Of a DNA stretch of 7,856 nt, positions 7,120 through 7,856 are shown piece after piece. Numbering within the stretch: the first letter of the stretch is position 1; every line of letters begins with the position of its first letter. A program made the position numbers and the translations under genes. Below the pieces are notes generated by a model. That model had not been told where the DNA came from. It searched no databases and worked only from the letters and a program-made list of their open reading frames with translations. The stretch is from JAUNSR01 sp036655755 (GTDB taxonomy: Bacteria > Bacteroidota > Bacteroidia > Bacteroidales > JAUNSR01), in contig JAVVPN010000112.1 of assembly GCA_036655755.1 (NCBI GenBank), forward strand, positions 1 to 7,856. Reading direction: 5' to 3'.

Positions 7120-7856
7120 ATGAAACTTTTCCGTTTGCAACAGCCTCTCACGGCTTATATTTTATTTATATTCGTCTTCAGTCTTTTTTCGTCTTGTATC
7201 AAAAACGAAGAAGATGACTTATCTACGTCTGGAGCCAAATTAAAAACTCAGATTTACGAAACTATAAAAAACCATACCATAATAAGCTATACACCTGGCG
7301 TATGGAGTGCTTATGCTACAACCGATATTCGCACTGACGGCTATATTAACGACCTTTACAAACCATCTTCAAGATATCGTTACAAAACAGACCAACAGAC
7401 TTCAACATCCGTAAAAGAAGGAAAATACAACAGAGAACATGCACTACCGCAAAGTTGGTTTGGATATAGCAAAGGGGCTATTTATTCAGACTTAAATCAC
7501 ATTTACCCTACCGATGCTGTTGAAAATGAATTCCGATCAAACTATCCGTATGGTGTTGTGAATAATGGGTCGAAGGAATATTCTAGCACAAATACATTTT
7601 GTTGGCGTGGAAATATGAAAATACCAGGAACTACAACTACGACAATAGTATTTGAGCCAAATGACCAAATTAAAGGAAATATTGCACGCTCCTATTTTTA
7701 TATAGCAACGAGATATGAAGACAGTGACTTCTCTGAATGGGGAAAATCTAGTATGCTTTCTCATACTTCATATCCTTTCTTCCAGAAATGGGCTTACACT
7801 ATGCTTCTCGAATGGAATCGCCTCGACCCTGTGGACGATACCGAACGTAAACGCAA
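7120..7856 (+). CDS. Endonuclease I (EndA/Vvn-like) family lipoprotein, C-terminus outside window
   Basis: The first 245 codons of a predicted lipid-anchored nuclease of the beta-beta-alpha metal family, which cuts DNA, and often RNA, non-specifically. The N-terminus has a hydrophobic stretch ending SLFSSC (C26), then IKNEEDD, an acidic surface-export-like signal. The catalytic core shows YNREHALPQSWF (103-114), with E106-H107 equivalent to the metal-ligand Glu and general-base His of the family. It continues with SDLNHIYPTD (123-132), FRSNYPYG (138-145), VFEPNDQIKGNIARSYFYI (177-195) and EWNRLDPVDDTERKR (231-245). The last aligns with the WN...PV.DWE.ERD region of E. coli EndA. The usual downstream QGNxNPF motif would fall just past the window end. 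Only two cysteines are visible, unlike the disulfide-rich EndA/Vvn enzymes. The start ATG at 7120 gives the complete lipoprotein signal. It lies 153 bp after the lipoprotein gene, beyond a strong terminator, and has no clear -7 box of its own; TACTTTTA at 7082-7089 is the best, with one mismatch. Confidence 0.92.
   Translation, partial: MKLFRLQQPLTAYILFIFVFSLFSSCIKNEEDDLSTSGAKLKTQIYETIKNHTIISYTPGVWSAYATTDIRTDGYINDLYKPSSRYRYKTDQQTSTSVKEGKYNREHALPQSWFGYSKGAIYSDLNHIYPTDAVENEFRSNYPYGVVNNGSKEYSSTNTFCWRGNMKIPGTTTTTIVFEPNDQIKGNIARSYFYIATRYEDSDFSEWGKSSMLSHTSYPFFQKWAYTMLLEWNRLDPVDDTERKR

Noticed and set aside
7537..7764. Minus-strand open frame of 75 codons opposite endonuclease I
   Set aside because: It is antisense to conserved nuclease motifs and has no family resemblance.

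Overview
The window looks chromosomal and comes from a member of the Bacteroidota, most likely order Bacteroidales (Bacteroides/Parabacteroides-like). The evidence is the class II aldolase sequence, lipoproteins with acidic residues just after the lipidated cysteine, a TonB-dependent receptor with an N-terminal carboxypeptidase-regulatory-like domain, DUF5689/DUF6359-type proteins, a TAnnTTTG-type -7 promoter element, and A-rich start regions without clear Shine-Dalgarno sequences.

Layout: (1) 1-394, minus strand: N-terminal part of class II fructose-bisphosphate aldolase, a housekeeping glycolytic gene cut by the window edge, with a perfect -7 box at 431-438. (2) 473-1510, minus strand: a secreted endonuclease/exonuclease/phosphatase (EEP, DNase I-like) enzyme with all catalytic motifs. 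(3) 1511-1948: a very AT-rich divergent intergenic region. (4) 1949-6966, plus strand: a tight three-gene cluster of a 923-aa TonB-dependent receptor, a 333-aa lipoprotein (DUF5689-like) and a 397-aa lipoprotein (DUF6359-like plus DUF5689-like modules). It ends at a perfect 12-bp hairpin terminator (6991-7026). (5) 7120-7856, plus strand: a lipoprotein endonuclease I (EndA-like), cut by the right edge with most of its nuclease motifs visible.

Together the genes suggest an envelope-located system for degrading and capturing extracellular nucleic acid. A secreted DNase I-fold enzyme and a lipid-anchored endonuclease I flank a TonB-dependent receptor, and two lipoproteins carry beta-rich modules that I read as OB-fold-like. 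There is no SusD gene and the receptor lacks SusC hallmarks, so this is not an ordinary glycan utilization locus. The nuclease and receptor families are read directly from sequence motifs. The nucleic-acid substrate and the binding role of the lipoproteins are inference. No RNA genes, mobile elements, CRISPR arrays or attachment sites were seen.
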